From positions 1 through 32,751 of the forward strand of contig JAFRSV010000001.1 in assembly GCA_017427405.1 (NCBI GenBank): a DNA stretch of 32,751 nt, read 5' to 3'. Below are positions 32,418 through 32,751 of the stretch, piece by piece (the first letter of the stretch is position 1; every line of letters begins with the position of its first letter). The translations under genes and the position numbers were made by a program. The stretch is from Alphaproteobacteria bacterium (GTDB lineage Bacteria > Pseudomonadota > Alphaproteobacteria > Rs-D84). The notes under the pieces are model-generated. The model saw nothing but the letters and a program-made list of their open reading frames with translations, was not told the origin of the DNA and ran no database searches.

Positions 32418-32751
32418 AATTTTTCTCCATATTTATCAGTTTATTTTTTTACCTGCGAAGAAAAATTATTCGTTTTTGCATTCCGGGTGCAAAATGCAAG
32501 AATGAACAATTCTTTCTTCGCCGCGTGGGATTATACGATATTTTTATAGTTTTGCAAATAAAATTGTAAGAGAGTGTAAGTGGTCAGTGCGGGCGCATCC
32601 AATCGCGACGGAGCAGTAGCGAAGACGGACGCGCCCGTTTTTTGTGCAAAAATTCCAGAAAGCGAAGTTCCCCTCTTATAGAGGGGTGCCCCGTGGAACG
32701 GGGCGGGGGGCTCCCCTTTCCCTGGGAAAGGGGTCCGGCTGAACAGCCGGG
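32418..32751. other. Gene-free right edge with hairpin array
   Basis: No coding sequence. 32418-32570 is AT-rich and should hold the pnp promoter, though I see no strong match. 32572-32588 is a TTAGTG-like tract (GTGTAAGTGGTCAGTG). Then come a terminator-like hairpin (32590-32643), a block shared with 895-920 and 4414-4440, and four back-to-back hairpins: CCCCTCT/AGAGGGG, GCCCCGT/ACGGGGC, CCCCTTTCCC/GGGAAAGGGG and CCGGCTG/CAGCCGG. The array runs off the end. Confidence 0.7.
32590..32643 (+). terminator. Long hairpin followed by six T
   Basis: CGGGCGCATCC (32590-32600) pairs with GGACGCGCCCG (32627-32637), 11 bases with one G-T pair, then TTTTTT on the plus strand. No plus-strand gene lies to its left for many kilobases, so it is more likely a part of the mosaic element than a terminator for a gene here. 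Confidence 0.5.

Overview
The window comes from a Gram-negative bacterium, most likely an uncultured, host-associated alphaproteobacterium. The 16S 5' end carries the alphaproteobacterial-type start of helix 6. There is a DUF4167 protein, a family typical of Alphaproteobacteria. The gene set also includes an rpoH-type sigma factor, yfgM/bamB/der neighbours, ompH-lpxD-fabZ, dnaX, ybaB and pnp. A narrower placement (for example the gut RF32-like group) is only a guess. No transposase, integrase, phage gene or CRISPR array is visible.

Layout. 1-142 is the 5' end of a 16S rRNA gene (minus), with its leader and promoter up to about 582. 1001-4261 (minus) is a large secreted protein with repeated, evenly spaced cysteines. 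10321 down to 4491 (minus) is a six-gene operon: three PilV-like minor pilins, a zinc-ribbon membrane protein, a small secreted protein and rluD. A DUF4167 gene diverges from it at 10465. Then come a YIP1-like membrane protein, der, a short bamB and a yfgM-like gene. rpoH overlaps an outer-membrane barrel gene (14418-16356, plus). rsmE-rluB-TPR forms a minus operon (18779-16414). Diverging from it is a VirD4/TraG coupling ATPase followed by two lipoproteins of the COG3014 and LpoB types, then a short VIT-family membrane protein. The right third is almost all minus strand: pnp, ybaB, tRNA-Val(UAC), dnaX, a PilS-like pilin, an OmpA-like lipoprotein, ompH, lpxD, fabZ and an orphan lipoprotein.

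Two themes go beyond housekeeping. First, parts of a type IVb (thin-pilus-like) apparatus and a type IV secretion coupling protein are scattered among core genes: PilS-like (27417), three PilV-like (6464-10321) and VirD4-like (18837). These recall the thin-pilus/conjugation pairing of IncI plasmids, but no plasmid genes surround them. Second, the intergenic spaces hold a mosaic family of palindromic elements. They are bounded by tracts of TTAGTG-like units, filled with GC-rich hairpins, and built from blocks that recur kilobases apart. Seven coding sequences end in or right beside such a tract; it supplies stop codons and in some cases the last residues. Several copies contain convincing intrinsic terminators.

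I also see near-leaderless arrangements, with the start codon 6-9 bases after the -10 box, at rpoH, virD4 and lpxD. All assignments rest on reading the sequence; no database search was run.
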